The notes beneath the pieces are model-generated. The model saw nothing but the letters and a program-made list of their open reading frames with translations, searched no databases and was not told where the DNA came from. The position numbers were made by a program, and so were the translations under genes. Positions 16,221-24,698 of a DNA stretch of 41,384 nucleotides are shown here, piece by piece. Every line of letters begins with the position of its first letter. The stretch's first letter is position 1. This DNA comes from an uncultured Eubacteriales bacterium (GTDB taxonomy: Bacteria > Bacillota > Clostridia > Oscillospirales > Oscillospiraceae), in assembly GCA_900317905.1 (NCBI GenBank), contig ONIN01000014.1:1-41384 (forward strand), read 5' to 3'.

Positions 16221-16249
16221 TTGCACTTCCCGCGGTTTTGTGCTACAGT
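16221..16249 (+). promoter_or_regulatory. Promoter of the methyltransferase-greA pair
   Basis: TTGCAC (16221-16226) and TACAGT (16244-16249) are separated by 17 bases, 32 bases before the start codon. Confidence 0.5.
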
Positions 16250-16281
16250 ATACGGGTATCATTTTTGAAGGAGTTACGCTT

Positions 16282-17205
16282 ATGAAGGGCGGACGAAACA
16301 AGACGCTGGACACCTCCATCGAGGAGGGCGCAAAGTATCTGGAGCGCTGCATCCGTCTCCGCGAAAAGGCGGATATTCAGGCCGTCACCGACAAGACCAT
16401 CCTGGGCGACGCCTTCGAGGTGCTGCCGCTGCTGCCGGAGAAAAGCGTGGATCTGCTGATCGCGGACCCGCCCTACAACCGGACGAAGTACTACAACGGC
16501 CGCCGGTTCTCCAAAACAGATGCCGAGGCCTACGCGGACTTCACCCGCCGCTGGCTGGCGCTTGTTCAGCCCCTTTTAAAACCCGACGCCTCCGTCTACG
16601 TCTGCTGCGACTGGGAGAGCAGTCTCATCATCGGCAGCGTCCTGCCGGAGTTCTTCACCGTCCGCAACCGGATCACCTGGCAGCGGGAAAAGGGCCGGGG
16701 CGCCGCCGCCAACTGGAAAAACGGCATGGAGGACATCTGGTTCGCCACGGTCAGCGACGACTATGTGTTCCATCTGGACGCGGTGCGCCAGCGCAGGCGG
16801 GTCATCGCCCCCTATCGCGCCGACGGAGCGCCCAAGGACTGGCAGGAGACCGAGAGCGGCAGCTTTCGGGACACCTGCCCCTCCAACTTCTGGGACGACA
16901 TCACCGTGCCCTTCTGGTCGATGAAGGAGAACACCGCCCACCCGACCCAGAAGCCGGAAAAGCTGCTGGCGAAGCTGCTGCTGGCGAGCTCCGACCCGGG
17001 CGATCTGGTGCTGGATCCCTTCCTGGGCTCCGGCTCCGCCAGCGTCACGGCGAAGAAGCTGGGGCGGCACTACCTCGGCATCGAGCGGGAGGCGCAGTAC
17101 TGTCTCTGGGCCGAGCAGCGCCTCGAAATGGCGGAGACTGACCCGACTATCCAGGGCTACACCGACGGGGTCTTCTGGGAGCGCAATTCTAACCCGAAAA
17201 AGTAA
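16282..17205 (+). CDS. Orphan DNA methyltransferase (N6-adenine/N4-cytosine, beta class)
   Basis: This 307-aa enzyme has the catalytic DPPYN motif near residues 68-72 and the AdoMet-binding DPFLGSGSA motif near 246-254, preceded by HPTQKP. Catalytic motif before AdoMet motif defines the beta order, as in CcrM-like enzymes. GAAGGAG precedes the ATG at 16282; an in-frame ATG at 16240 lies inside the promoter. No restriction endonuclease is adjacent. It is followed 18 bases later by greA and has host-like GC content, so a housekeeping or regulatory methylation role is as likely as defence. The target sequence is unknown. Confidence 0.85.
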   Translation: MKGGRNKTLDTSIEEGAKYLERCIRLREKADIQAVTDKTILGDAFEVLPLLPEKSVDLLIADPPYNRTKYYNGRRFSKTDAEAYADFTRRWLALVQPLLKPDASVYVCCDWESSLIIGSVLPEFFTVRNRITWQREKGRGAAANWKNGMEDIWFATVSDDYVFHLDAVRQRRRVIAPYRADGAPKDWQETESGSFRDTCPSNFWDDITVPFWSMKENTAHPTQKPEKLLAKLLLASSDPGDLVLDPFLGSGSASVTAKKLGRHYLGIEREAQYCLWAEQRLEMAETDPTIQGYTDGVFWERNSNPKK

Positions 17206-17223
17206 CCAATGAAGGAGCAAACC

Positions 17224-17724
17224 ATGTACGACGAACTGACACAGGTAGACATCGATAAAATGCAGGCCGAGCTGGACGAGCGGGTGCACAAGCTGCGCCC
17301 GAAGCTCATCGAGCAGGTGCAGATCGCAAGGGGCTTCGGGGATCTCAGCGAGAACTTCGAATACAAGGCCGCCAAGCAGGAGAAAAACCGCAACGACAGC
17401 CGGATCCGGTATTTGGAGCGGATGATCAAGACCGCAAAGGTCATCACCGCCAAAGAGGGCGACGGCGTGGCCCTCTTCGACACCGTCACCCTCTGGGTGG
17501 AGGAGGATCAGGAGGAGCAGGTGATCACCCTGGTCACCACCCTCCGGCAGGACCCGCTCCACGACAAGATCAGCAAGGAGTCGCCGCTGGGCCGGGCCAT
17601 CCTCGGCAAGAAGGTCGGCGACATCGCCCACGTCCAGGTGAACGACAGCTACGGCTACGACGTGGAGATCCGCAAGATCGAAAAGGGCGAGGACGACGAG
17701 AGTCTGTCCATCGGAAGCTACTGA
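17224..17724 (+). CDS. greA: Transcription elongation factor GreA family
   Basis: This 166-aa protein rescues backtracked RNA polymerase by stimulating transcript cleavage. The N-terminal coiled coil (about 1-80) has the tip motif GDLSENFEYKAAKQEKNR, with the acidic residues that enter the polymerase channel. The C-terminal FKBP-like domain includes SPLGRAILGKKVGD. AAGGAG precedes the ATG at 17224. A Phe replaces the usual Ala in GDLSENAEY. A second greA may exist elsewhere, so this may be a paralogue. Confidence 0.88.
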   Translation: MYDELTQVDIDKMQAELDERVHKLRPKLIEQVQIARGFGDLSENFEYKAAKQEKNRNDSRIRYLERMIKTAKVITAKEGDGVALFDTVTLWVEEDQEEQVITLVTTLRQDPLHDKISKESPLGRAILGKKVGDIAHVQVNDSYGYDVEIRKIEKGEDDESLSIGSY

Positions 17725-17772
17725 GTGCATCCGCCATGCATCTCTAAATTTTCCAACAAGTCAAAATGCAAA

Positions 17773-17802
17773 ATCACCTCAACCGATGATGGCTGAGGTG
17801 AT
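17773..17802 (+). terminator. Hairpin after greA
   Basis: ATCACCTCA (17773-17781) pairs with TGAGGTGAT (17794-17802). There is no T run, so termination is uncertain. The rest of 17725-17922 is AT-rich and holds nothing else I can name. Confidence 0.5.
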
Positions 17803-17922
17803 CATATTACGGTTCTTGATTTGATTCATGAGATCATTTTTAAGCTCTATTATTGATAACTCTGAATTGATATGATACAATTGACCAAACACACGGTTAT
17901 ACCTTTCGCATGAATTGAGTTT

Positions 17923-19299
17923 GTGAGTGATATTATGGGATCAAAGACAGGGCGACAAACGCATCAAAAAACAGAAAACTATTCCAACATCACGTCTTGC
18001 TTTATTGGTGTTCTTATTTCCGTCTACCTGTTCTCCTTTGGTAACGGAGGCTACGAAGCAATAGACGTTACGAAAAGACATCTCTTCTATGTGATATGTG
18101 GTGGATATTGCGCAATTGTTACGGTAATGCTGGTATATCAAAACTTGATCCGAAAAAAAACTGGAGTGAGTATTAAGCACATCATTTATAATTCGTATCT
18201 TGCGCAGTTGTTTGCGGTGCTGTATCTGCTGTTTACGCTGATATCAACGGTCACCTCACCGTATCATCAGTTCGCATGGGTTGGCGCATCGCGTGGAGAA
18301 GGGTTTATTACAATTGCGCTCTATTGCCTGACATTTGTCTATGTTGCGCAATATGTAAAAATCAGTCAATGGATGGTCTATGCGCTGGGGGTGTCCTGCG
18401 CAGTTCTGTCGTGTATATGTTTGCTGCAAATGAAGTCTGTAAACGTCTTCTCTCTGTACCCAGACGGATATACCTACTGGGATGGTGATGTTGCCTATAA
18501 TGGAAAGTATATTGGAACAATTGGAAACATCGATCATTTTAGCGCTTTTCTTAGCCTTGCAATCCCGGTTTTATGGTGTGCGGTCCTGAGAATGCGGGAC
18601 AAAAAACGATTTGTGCTATGCATTCCGCTTGTCCTGCTGTTGATTGTTCTTGTTCGGATCAGAGTAGCTGCAGGATTGCTGGCTGTGTCTGTAGGCGCGA
18701 TTCTCTGCCTTCCGTTTGTGATTCCCACTTCAAAAAGAAACAGAGGCATCATGCTCCTGTTTCTGGTTGTGCTAATATCTTTTGGTATATTCTTTGTACG
18801 TGCGCATGATTTTGACAATCAGACCCTTCATGAGGCACATGCAATGCTAAGTGGAGACTGGGATCCATCGTATGGGAGTGGAAGACTGCATATTTGGAGC
18901 GAGGTATTAAAAAAGTCTGTAAACCGTTTGGCGCTTGGATATGGCCCGGATACCATGATTTATGTCAGACTTGAACCGTTCCAAAGATACGATGACGCGC
19001 TTGGGAAAACGATCATCAGCTTGATAGATGCCGCCCACAATGAGTATTTAAACATTCTTTTCCATCAAGGTATTTTTGCTCTGTTTGCCTATCTTTGTAT
19101 GATTATGGTTTCTCTAACAGGCTGGGTAAAAAAGGCAGAAACGAGTGTGCCGGCTGCAATTTGTGGGTGCGGTATCGTATGCTATTGTATTCAGGCGTTT
19201 TTTGGAATCAGCCAACCCATTACATCCCCATTTTTCTGGGTGCTTTTGGCCTTGTTGGTTAATAGCTGCAATATTCGCATTGCTTCTGTTTTGCGGTAA
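17923..19299 (+). CDS. O-antigen ligase/polymerase-like membrane protein (Wzy_C family)
   Basis: This protein is about 458 aa, with roughly ten or more hydrophobic segments from residue 25 to 450. The large loop near 305-375 carries GSGRLHIWSEVLKKS and AHNEYLNILFHQG, the hallmarks of the O-antigen ligase superfamily that moves lipid-linked glycans to lipid A, proteins or wall polymers. The start is unsure: GTG 17923 and ATG 17935 both have weak Shine-Dalgarno sites. Base composition is clearly AT-richer than the neighbours, suggesting transfer. The SLH protein gene follows after 46 bases, so they are probably co-transcribed. Function as a protein O-oligosaccharyltransferase or wall-glycan polymerase is inference. 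Confidence 0.8.
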   Translation: MSDIMGSKTGRQTHQKTENYSNITSCFIGVLISVYLFSFGNGGYEAIDVTKRHLFYVICGGYCAIVTVMLVYQNLIRKKTGVSIKHIIYNSYLAQLFAVLYLLFTLISTVTSPYHQFAWVGASRGEGFITIALYCLTFVYVAQYVKISQWMVYALGVSCAVLSCICLLQMKSVNVFSLYPDGYTYWDGDVAYNGKYIGTIGNIDHFSAFLSLAIPVLWCAVLRMRDKKRFVLCIPLVLLLIVLVRIRVAAGLLAVSVGAILCLPFVIPTSKRNRGIMLLFLVVLISFGIFFVRAHDFDNQTLHEAHAMLSGDWDPSYGSGRLHIWSEVLKKSVNRLALGYGPDTMIYVRLEPFQRYDDALGKTIISLIDAAHNEYLNILFHQGIFALFAYLCMIMVSLTGWVKKAETSVPAAICGCGIVCYCIQAFFGISQPITSPFFWVLLALLVNSCNIRIASVLR

Positions 19300-19345
19300 A
19301 ACTATTGACGATCAAACATCTTATTTTAAAGGAGGAAAAACGCAA

Positions 19346-21403
19346 ATGAATGAATCTGTTTCGACGAAAAGAGATTATTCCGGCATCATCGGAATAGGTA
19401 TCGTTTTGATTCTCTTGGCTGTTATATTGCCACTGAGCATCAACGCGGTTGCGGCTGGGGATCCAGACTTCAGTGATGCTTACCAGTTGACACTCGAGCG
19501 CACAGTAAACATTCAAGTCAACTCGCCTGATGAATTTCCGGTCTTATCCTTCACTCCAGATGAGACGGGGAAGTATTTGCTGCAAATAACGACTTCTAGT
19601 ATATTACATATTCGCGGCAGTGTTGATGAATATAGTAGATCTGGTAATAATGAAAGCGTTGTAACGGAAGGGACCATTCTTGGAGATTATTATATTTCTT
19701 CCACCTGGGATGTGGGTTATCAGTATAAGGATGTTGGCTTGGAGGCTGGCAGGACTTATTATTTTGTAACAGCTCAGGACAGCAGATACTCATTTGGACG
19801 AGGACAATTGGCGTGTTCGATTACAAAGATCAGTAATGAAGAGACCCAAACCAACTTTGTCGACTTGTTGCTCGACCAGAAACGTAGTGCTCGAGTAGAC
19901 TCTGAGGATGACTTTCCGGTTTTCCTCTATACACCAAGCGAATCGGGAAAATACACATTGCAAATCACGACCTCGAGTGGGTTGTATATTAACAGGGATT
20001 TATATAAGCTCTCAGCGAAAAACGACGATGCGGATTCTCTGGACCTTGATGAAATCCTTGTAGGAAAAAATTACTATTCCTCAGGCAATGATGGCTACGA
20101 GTATAATGGTGTTTATTTGAAATCCGGTAATACTTACTTATTTGTCACCTCTCAGGACAGCAGATACTCTTTCGGACCGGGAACGGTAAGCTGTCTGCTA
20201 AAGAAGGAAGATACGACACCTCATCATGAAGGTGACTATCCTTTAATGCTCGGACAAACAACGAGTATTCGAGTTGATTCGCCTGGTGATTTTCCGATAA
20301 TCTCGTACACACCAAGTGAATCAGGTGAATACTTACTGCAGATAACTACATCAAGTAGCTTAAATGTCAGCGGTACGGTTGAGACCTATAAAAAGAACGG
20401 CAATTCTGGGGCTGTGAGTCCGTCAAGTTGGATTCGCGGAGATTATTTCTTTGATTTTATCGACAGAGATTTTGGAGACAGTTATATTGTGGGTTATGAT
20501 TTCAAGAACCTTAGGCTTGAAGCAGGAAATACCTACTACTTTGCTACGGCACAGGACAGCAGATACTCGTTTAATCCGGGACAACTGAACTGCCTCATTA
20601 CCAAAACAAGAGATGACCCAGGTTTGACAGCAGAAGACTTGATCGGCACATATGGTGATACTGGTCTTAAAGTTGTTGCAACGACAGTTGGTAACAGTCC
20701 GCTAAGCTTCTCAGTTATCACAGGGAAGGATGTTGTATCTGTTGACGAAAAAACAGGGCAATTAACAGTTTATAAAGCAGGAACAGCAATAATAAGAGTC
20801 ACAGCCGCAGAGACTGCTGCTTATTGCGAAGCAACAACTGAAGTAACGGTTGAAATTCACGAAGAGACACGCAACCCGTTTAACGATGTCAAACAGGGGG
20901 CATACTACTACGATCCTGTCCTTTGGGCAGTAAATCACCGGCCTCAGATCACGAATGGCACTGGTCCCAACAACTTTAGCCCGGAAAACACCTGCACACG
21001 AGGCCAGATTGTGACATTCTTGTGGCGTGCAGCGGGAGAACCAGAACCGAAGTCTACAAATAACCCCTTCACAGATGTTTCAAAGGCAGCATATTATAAT
21101 AAAGCAGTCCTTTGGGCTGTAGAGCAAGGCATCACAAATGGTACGAGTGCAACAACATTTAGCCCAAATGATCCTTGTACACGCGCTCAAGTTGTAACAT
21201 TCTTGTGGCGCTTTGAGCATGAACCAGACGCTGTTGGGACGAATCCGTTTACGGATGTTCCTTTTGGTCAGTATTACACAAATGCTGTTTTGTGGGCTGT
21301 TTCCAATGGTGTTACAAATGGCTCGAGTGCTTCAACATTCAGTCCAGACAATCCTTGCACGAGAGGGCAGATTGTCACATTCTTGTATCGAGATATGAAA
21401 TAA
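19346..21403 (+). CDS. Secreted SLH-domain protein with three internal repeats
   Basis: This 685-aa surface protein starts at the ATG after AAAGGAGG. A signal/anchor helix spans about residues 13-38. Three related units of about 115 residues follow (near 49-165, 172-290, 300-425). Each begins with an acidic FPV-like strand and ITTSS and ends with a shared QDSRYSF block; the DNA of that block is almost identical in all three, suggesting recent duplication. An Ig-like domain (about 428-505) comes next. Three SLH domains (about 509-685, with NPFTDV and ITNGT motifs) then anchor it to secondary wall polymers. AT-richer than its surroundings. The units resemble pre-peptidase-type beta domains, which is a weak impression; ligand unknown. 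Confidence 0.85.
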   Translation: MNESVSTKRDYSGIIGIGIVLILLAVILPLSINAVAAGDPDFSDAYQLTLERTVNIQVNSPDEFPVLSFTPDETGKYLLQITTSSILHIRGSVDEYSRSGNNESVVTEGTILGDYYISSTWDVGYQYKDVGLEAGRTYYFVTAQDSRYSFGRGQLACSITKISNEETQTNFVDLLLDQKRSARVDSEDDFPVFLYTPSESGKYTLQITTSSGLYINRDLYKLSAKNDDADSLDLDEILVGKNYYSSGNDGYEYNGVYLKSGNTYLFVTSQDSRYSFGPGTVSCLLKKEDTTPHHEGDYPLMLGQTTSIRVDSPGDFPIISYTPSESGEYLLQITTSSSLNVSGTVETYKKNGNSGAVSPSSWIRGDYFFDFIDRDFGDSYIVGYDFKNLRLEAGNTYYFATAQDSRYSFNPGQLNCLITKTRDDPGLTAEDLIGTYGDTGLKVVATTVGNSPLSFSVITGKDVVSVDEKTGQLTVYKAGTAIIRVTAAETAAYCEATTEVTVEIHEETRNPFNDVKQGAYYYDPVLWAVNHRPQITNGTGPNNFSPENTCTRGQIVTFLWRAAGEPEPKSTNNPFTDVSKAAYYNKAVLWAVEQGITNGTSATTFSPNDPCTRAQVVTFLWRFEHEPDAVGTNPFTDVPFGQYYTNAVLWAVSNGVTNGSSASTFSPDNPCTRGQIVTFLYRDMK

Positions 21404-21447
21404 TCAAAGATCGTTCAATGCTATTCAAGTTCTAAGCCCAAACAAAA

Positions 21448-21475
21448 AAAACCACCCTCTCGGGTGGTTTTTTCT
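21448..21475. terminator. Bidirectional terminator
   Basis: An A run, AACCACCC, a TCTC loop, GGGTGGTT and a T run form a symmetric hairpin. It serves the SLH gene on the plus strand and the ACS-like gene on the minus strand. Confidence 0.9.
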
Positions 21476-21489
21476 TTGGAAGTATCGGC

Positions 21490-22227
21490 TTACTTGTGGC
21501 CCATCTTCTTCATGCCTTCCTTGCCGAAGTGAAGCTCTTTCAGGCCCTCGACCTCGTCGCAGACAGGCTTGAAGCTGCAGCTGGCGCAATCCAGATCCTC
21601 GGGCAGACCTTCCAGAATCTTGTTCATGGTCTTGGTGACCTCTTCGCTCTTCTTGGCAGTCTCCACAAGCTTCTTGTAATCCACGGAGGGATCGGTGATG
21701 AAAATGAGCTTGACGGACTGGATGTTGGGGTTGGTGTGGTACTGTTTGATGTAGTCGGCGCCGACGCTCTTGAAGCTGATGCCCTTCTTGATGGCCTGCT
21801 TGCTGACGCGGACCTGCTCGCGGTGGCTCTCGGGGCTGACGCGGTTCATGTAGCCCTCGGGGAAGACGTGATACTTCACGAACTCCATGTTCTGGATGGT
21901 GTTGAAGGCTTCCTGCTCGTCCTTGCTGATCTCCTTGACCGCCAGGAACGCGATGCGGGCGAAGGTGGAGTCAGACTTGATCTCCTTCAGATCGGGGCCG
22001 TAGAGCAGGATCTCGTCGCCGGAGACCAGGCTGTGATCGTCGGTCACGCAGGTGAAGTTCACGGCTGCCTTGCCGCTTCCGCCCAGCTCAAAGGCGGCGT
22101 CCTTCATCATGACCAGCTCGCTGGCGCCGGTGTCCTTCCATGCGTCGCGCTCGCTGTAAGCCCACTTCTGCTTGGGGGTACCGAGCTGTTTCATCGTATC
22201 GTTAATAAAGCTGTTATAAAGATCCAT
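21490..22227 (-). CDS. Acetyl-CoA-synthase-like protein (CdhC middle-domain type)
   Basis: This 245-aa soluble protein resembles the middle domain of acetyl-CoA synthase (AcsB/CdhC). Similar features are the GDEILLYGPDLKEI strand and the RVSKQAIKKGISFKSVGADYIKQYH segment. It lacks the A-cluster domain. The C-terminus has a CASCSFKPVCDEVEGLKELHF motif (Cys near 215, 218 and 224) that may bind metal. AGGAGG precedes the start. It is 32 bases downstream of a CooC/AcsF-type ATPase, which suggests nickel handling or a partner in C1 metabolism. No CODH or full ACS gene is present here. Function is not established. Confidence 0.65.
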   Translation of the reverse strand: MDLYNSFINDTMKQLGTPKQKWAYSERDAWKDTGASELVMMKDAAFELGGSGKAAVNFTCVTDDHSLVSGDEILLYGPDLKEIKSDSTFARIAFLAVKEISKDEQEAFNTIQNMEFVKYHVFPEGYMNRVSPESHREQVRVSKQAIKKGISFKSVGADYIKQYHTNPNIQSVKLIFITDPSVDYKKLVETAKKSEEVTKTMNKILEGLPEDLDCASCSFKPVCDEVEGLKELHFGKEGMKKMGHK

Positions 22228-22259
22228 GATTGTTCCTCCTGTCAGATTCGGTCAATTGT

Positions 22260-23033
22260 TCAGATGATTTCCAGTGCCTGCAGGGCCTGCTTGACGCCGA
22301 CCATGATGTTGGAATCTTCAGGCAGCTCGAACACGCTCTTGCCCTGGATGTCGTTGGCGGCGTGCAGCGGATCGGTGGGGATGAAGGCCAGATTCTCGAC
22401 GTTCTCCAGCTTGATGAGATCATTCATGCTGGGATCCACCACGCGGTTGCAGATGATGCCGATGCGCTCATATTTGATCAGCTCGTCGGCCACTTCCTTG
22501 ATCTCCTTGCAGACGTTCACGCCCTTGGCGCTCTGGTCGGTGATCAGGATCAGGTGGGTGACCTCGTCCAGGACGCGGCGGCTGATCTGCTCAATGCCGG
22601 CCTCGCAGTCGATGACCACGTAGTCGAAGTCGCCGGCCAGCATGCTGATGACTTCCTTCAGATAGGAGTTCACCGAGCAGTAGCAGCCCGCAGCCTCGGG
22701 ACGGCCGATGGCCAGGAAGCTGAAGCCCTCGCACTCCACCATGGTGTCGAAGATGCGGAAGCGGGCCTCGTTGAGGATCTCGATAGCCTGGCGGTACTCG
22801 CCGCGCTCCGAGGTCTCGATGACGGCGTTGCGGATGTCGTCCAGGGTGTGCTCGACGTGGATGCCCAGCGCGGTGCTCAGACCGATGGCGGGGTCGGCGT
22901 CGATGGCAAGGATGCGCTTGCCGGGGTGTGCGTCCACCAGATGGCGGACGATAGCGGAACACAGAGAGGTCTTGCCCACGCCGCCTTTACCGGCCACGGC
23001 AATGATTTTGGCTTTGGTCTTGTTTTCGTCCAT
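22260..23033 (-). CDS. CooC/AcsF-type nickel-insertion ATPase (MinD family)
   Basis: This 257-aa P-loop ATPase has the deviant Walker A GKGGVGKTS near residues 14-22, the switch IDADPAIGLSTALG near 43-56 and Walker B YVVIDCEAGIEQ near 136-147. It also has CYCSVN near 116-121; paired cysteines at this position bind Ni and form the dimer interface in CooC. The family helps load nickel into CO dehydrogenase or acetyl-CoA synthase. GAGGGAAT precedes the ATG. It heads a two-gene operon with the ACS-like protein, which is probably its client or co-factor. Confidence 0.85.
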   Translation of the reverse strand: MDENKTKAKIIAVAGKGGVGKTSLCSAIVRHLVDAHPGKRILAIDADPAIGLSTALGIHVEHTLDDIRNAVIETSERGEYRQAIEILNEARFRIFDTMVECEGFSFLAIGRPEAAGCYCSVNSYLKEVISMLAGDFDYVVIDCEAGIEQISRRVLDEVTHLILITDQSAKGVNVCKEIKEVADELIKYERIGIICNRVVDPSMNDLIKLENVENLAFIPTDPLHAANDIQGKSVFELPEDSNIMVGVKQALQALEII

Positions 23034-23229
23034 GGAATTCCCTCCGATTATCTCAAATTGTTTTTTCTTTCATTCCGTATTGGCGTCCATTAGTCTACAC
23101 GCCGTATGGTTTTTACCAACTTGATCATATCATAGCAAGGGAATTGGTTTTTGTCTGTGCGTTAGTCACAAAACCGCCGAGTTTTCGCAAAAAAATTATC
23201 AATCTTCGAAAAAAGATTGATTTTCAAAG
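23034..23229. other. AT-rich spacer between AcsF-like gene and hsp20
   Basis: This stretch should hold the minus-strand promoter of the CooC-type operon, but I see no clear one. A hairpin ATCAATCTT/AAGATTGAT near 23198-23221 is the only structure noted. It holds no gene. Confidence 0.4.
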
Positions 23230-23265
23230 AAAAATTGCGCCGCGCCCAGGGGGAGGGCGCGGCGC
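23230..23265 (-). terminator. Terminator of hsp20
   Basis: GCGCCGCGCCC (23237-23247) pairs with GGGCGCGGCGC (23255-23265), an 11-bp GC-only stem. On the minus strand it is followed by AATTTTTC. Confidence 0.85.
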
Positions 23266-23326
23266 GGACTTGCACATTTTTATTGATTAAGGGGAAAAGA
23301 AGGGAAGAAAAGGATGTGTGTCTGGT

Positions 23327-23767
23327 TTACTGGATCTCGAGCCGTCTGGATTCCGGCTTCACCGGAGCCTTCTTCGGCAGGTTCAGGGTCAGGACGCCGT
23401 TTTCATAGGCGGCGCTGATGCCCTCCACATCGATCTCGGAGACGTTGAAGCTGCGCTGATAGCTGCCGTAGTAACGCTCCCGGCGGACGTATTCGCCTTC
23501 GTCGTCCTTCTCGTCGGTGTTCTCGGCGTGCTCGGCCTTGATGGTCAGGGTATCGTCCTCGATGTCAACGGTGATGTCCTCTTTCTTGAAGCCGGGGAGC
23601 TCCGCCTCCAGCTTGTAGCTCTCGCCGGTCTCGCTGATGTCGGTGCGGAAGCTGGCCAGGCTCTGGCTGTTGCCCCAGAAGGCGCGCTGCATTTCCTGCA
23701 TCTCGCGGAAGGGATCAAAGGGACGCATATGATAGCTTCTTCTCTCGATGGGCATGATTTCGAACAT
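23327..23767 (-). CDS. Hsp20/alpha-crystallin small heat shock protein
   Basis: This 146-aa ATP-independent chaperone binds unfolding proteins. After a short N-terminal arm (PFDPFREMQEM), the alpha-crystallin domain (about 38-135) shows the typical LEAELPGFKKEDI, the SFNVSEIDVEGISAAYENGVLTL block and the C-terminal LPKKA plus RRLEIQ with an I-X-I-like anchor. AGGAGG precedes the ATG. A perfect CIRCE 137 bases upstream suggests HrcA repression under normal conditions. Confidence 0.95.
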   Translation of the reverse strand: MFEIMPIERRSYHMRPFDPFREMQEMQRAFWGNSQSLASFRTDISETGESYKLEAELPGFKKEDITVDIEDDTLTIKAEHAENTDEKDDEGEYVRRERYYGSYQRSFNVSEIDVEGISAAYENGVLTLNLPKKAPVKPESRRLEIQ

Positions 23768-23903
23768 TTTATATTCCTCCTAGAATTTTAATACAGTGTT
23801 ACGAGTTTTGCGGGATCGTTTTATCTATCTCGCTCTTTCTGATATATAAATTACTCCACAAAAATGAATAAATATCCCGAATTTTATGAACAAATTGTTA
23901 ATA

Positions 23904-23930
23904 TTAGCACTCAAAATAATAGAGTGCTAA
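23904..23930. promoter_or_regulatory. CIRCE element (HrcA operator)
   Basis: TTAGCACTC (23904-23912), a 9-base spacer and GAGTGCTAA (23922-23930) match the 9-9-9 CIRCE consensus exactly. On the minus strand TTAGCA and the following TAATAT are spaced 18 apart and could be the hsp20 promoter itself. HsrA/HrcA genes are not in the window; hsp20 is the only gene downstream. Confidence 0.93.
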
Positions 23931-23993
23931 AACATCGGCGTGTGAAGTGTCATCGATAGCATATCCAGAGGATGGATTTCTATACAACGGGAT

Positions 23994-24187
23994 AAATTCC
24001 AGTTTGTAGGGGACGGCGTCCTCGACGTCCCGGCGGTATTTGTTGGATTACGAAGCGTGTGCGGCGAATTGGGAACAGGTACGAATTCGCCTGAAATCAA
24101 TCAGTCTGACTACTTCATTCTGCGTGGGACGTCGAGGACGCCGTCCCCTACGGGTTCTATCCAACTGCTCACTAAACTCCCAATTTA
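23994..24187. repeat. MITE-like repeat, copy 3
   Basis: This ~194-bp element begins AAATTCCAGTTTGTAGGGG and ends with CTCACTAAACTCCCAATTT, the same inverted end type as the other copies. Inside is a perfect 26-base inverted repeat (24006-24031 with 24126-24151) and a nested GGCGAATT/AATTCGCC pair near 24071-24099. It could fold into one long hairpin as RNA or cruciform DNA. Confidence 0.75.
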
Positions 24188-24206
24188 CCACTCCATTTTA
24201 AAAGAA

Positions 24207-24240
24207 AACCACGCTGCAGAGTTTTCCGCAGCGTGATGGT
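24207..24240 (-). terminator. Terminator after the small unknown gene
   Basis: On the minus strand, ATCACGCTGC and GCAGCGTG form a stem followed by GTTTTCTTTT. It lies just after the stop of the gene at 24255. Confidence 0.75.
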
Positions 24241-24254
24241 TTCTATGGTGTTTT

Positions 24255-24569
24255 TTACTTCTTGGTGACGGTGCAGCTGGTGACCTTGCCGACGATGCCG
24301 TAATCCGCGGCCAGGTTGTTCAACTTGCGCATGAGGCGCTCCTTCTGGCTGTTGACGATGGTGACAGCCAGCTTCTCCTTCTGGTTCTTGTTCATGGCCT
24401 TCAGCACGCCCTTGACGATCTTGGTGGTGGCCTCGGGGGTCTTGCAGGCCAGCTTCAGCGCGGGGTTCAGGTCGCCGTTCTTGCTCAGCGTCTCGAACAC
24501 CAGCGGCAGCTGGGAGTCGAGGCGGTCGGAATAGTCAATATCTTCTACGGTGAAAGTAATCTCAATCAT
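24255..24569 (-). CDS. Small protein of unknown function
   Basis: This 104-aa soluble protein begins MIEITFTVEDIDYSDRLD and ends GKVTSCTVTKK. It has a central Lys-rich helical part (about 50-85) between beta-like ends. Start 24569 has GGAGG 8 bases upstream; a longer frame lacks support. It is monocistronic with its own terminator and has host-like composition. I do not recognise the family. Confidence 0.75.
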   Translation of the reverse strand: MIEITFTVEDIDYSDRLDSQLPLVFETLSKNGDLNPALKLACKTPEATTKIVKGVLKAMNKNQKEKLAVTIVNSQKERLMRKLNNLAADYGIVGKVTSCTVTKK

Positions 24570-24698
24570 TTTGGTTCCTCCTGTATCAGTCTCTGTTTGA
24601 CACAATGAAGGTATTATAGCAGATATTTTTTGCGATTTCTACCCCAAAACCGCCTAAACTGTGCTACAATGGAAAAAAAGAAGTTGGGAGGTATGCTC

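Noticed and set aside
16282-17205. Methyltransferase as part of a restriction-modification system
   Set aside because: No endonuclease or specificity gene is adjacent. It is followed directly by greA and has host-like composition.
24006-24151. Perfect 26-base inverted repeat as a CRISPR or attenuator
   Set aside because: There are only two arms, no repeated spacers, and it lies inside a repeat with family-type ends, so it is the core of a MITE-like element.
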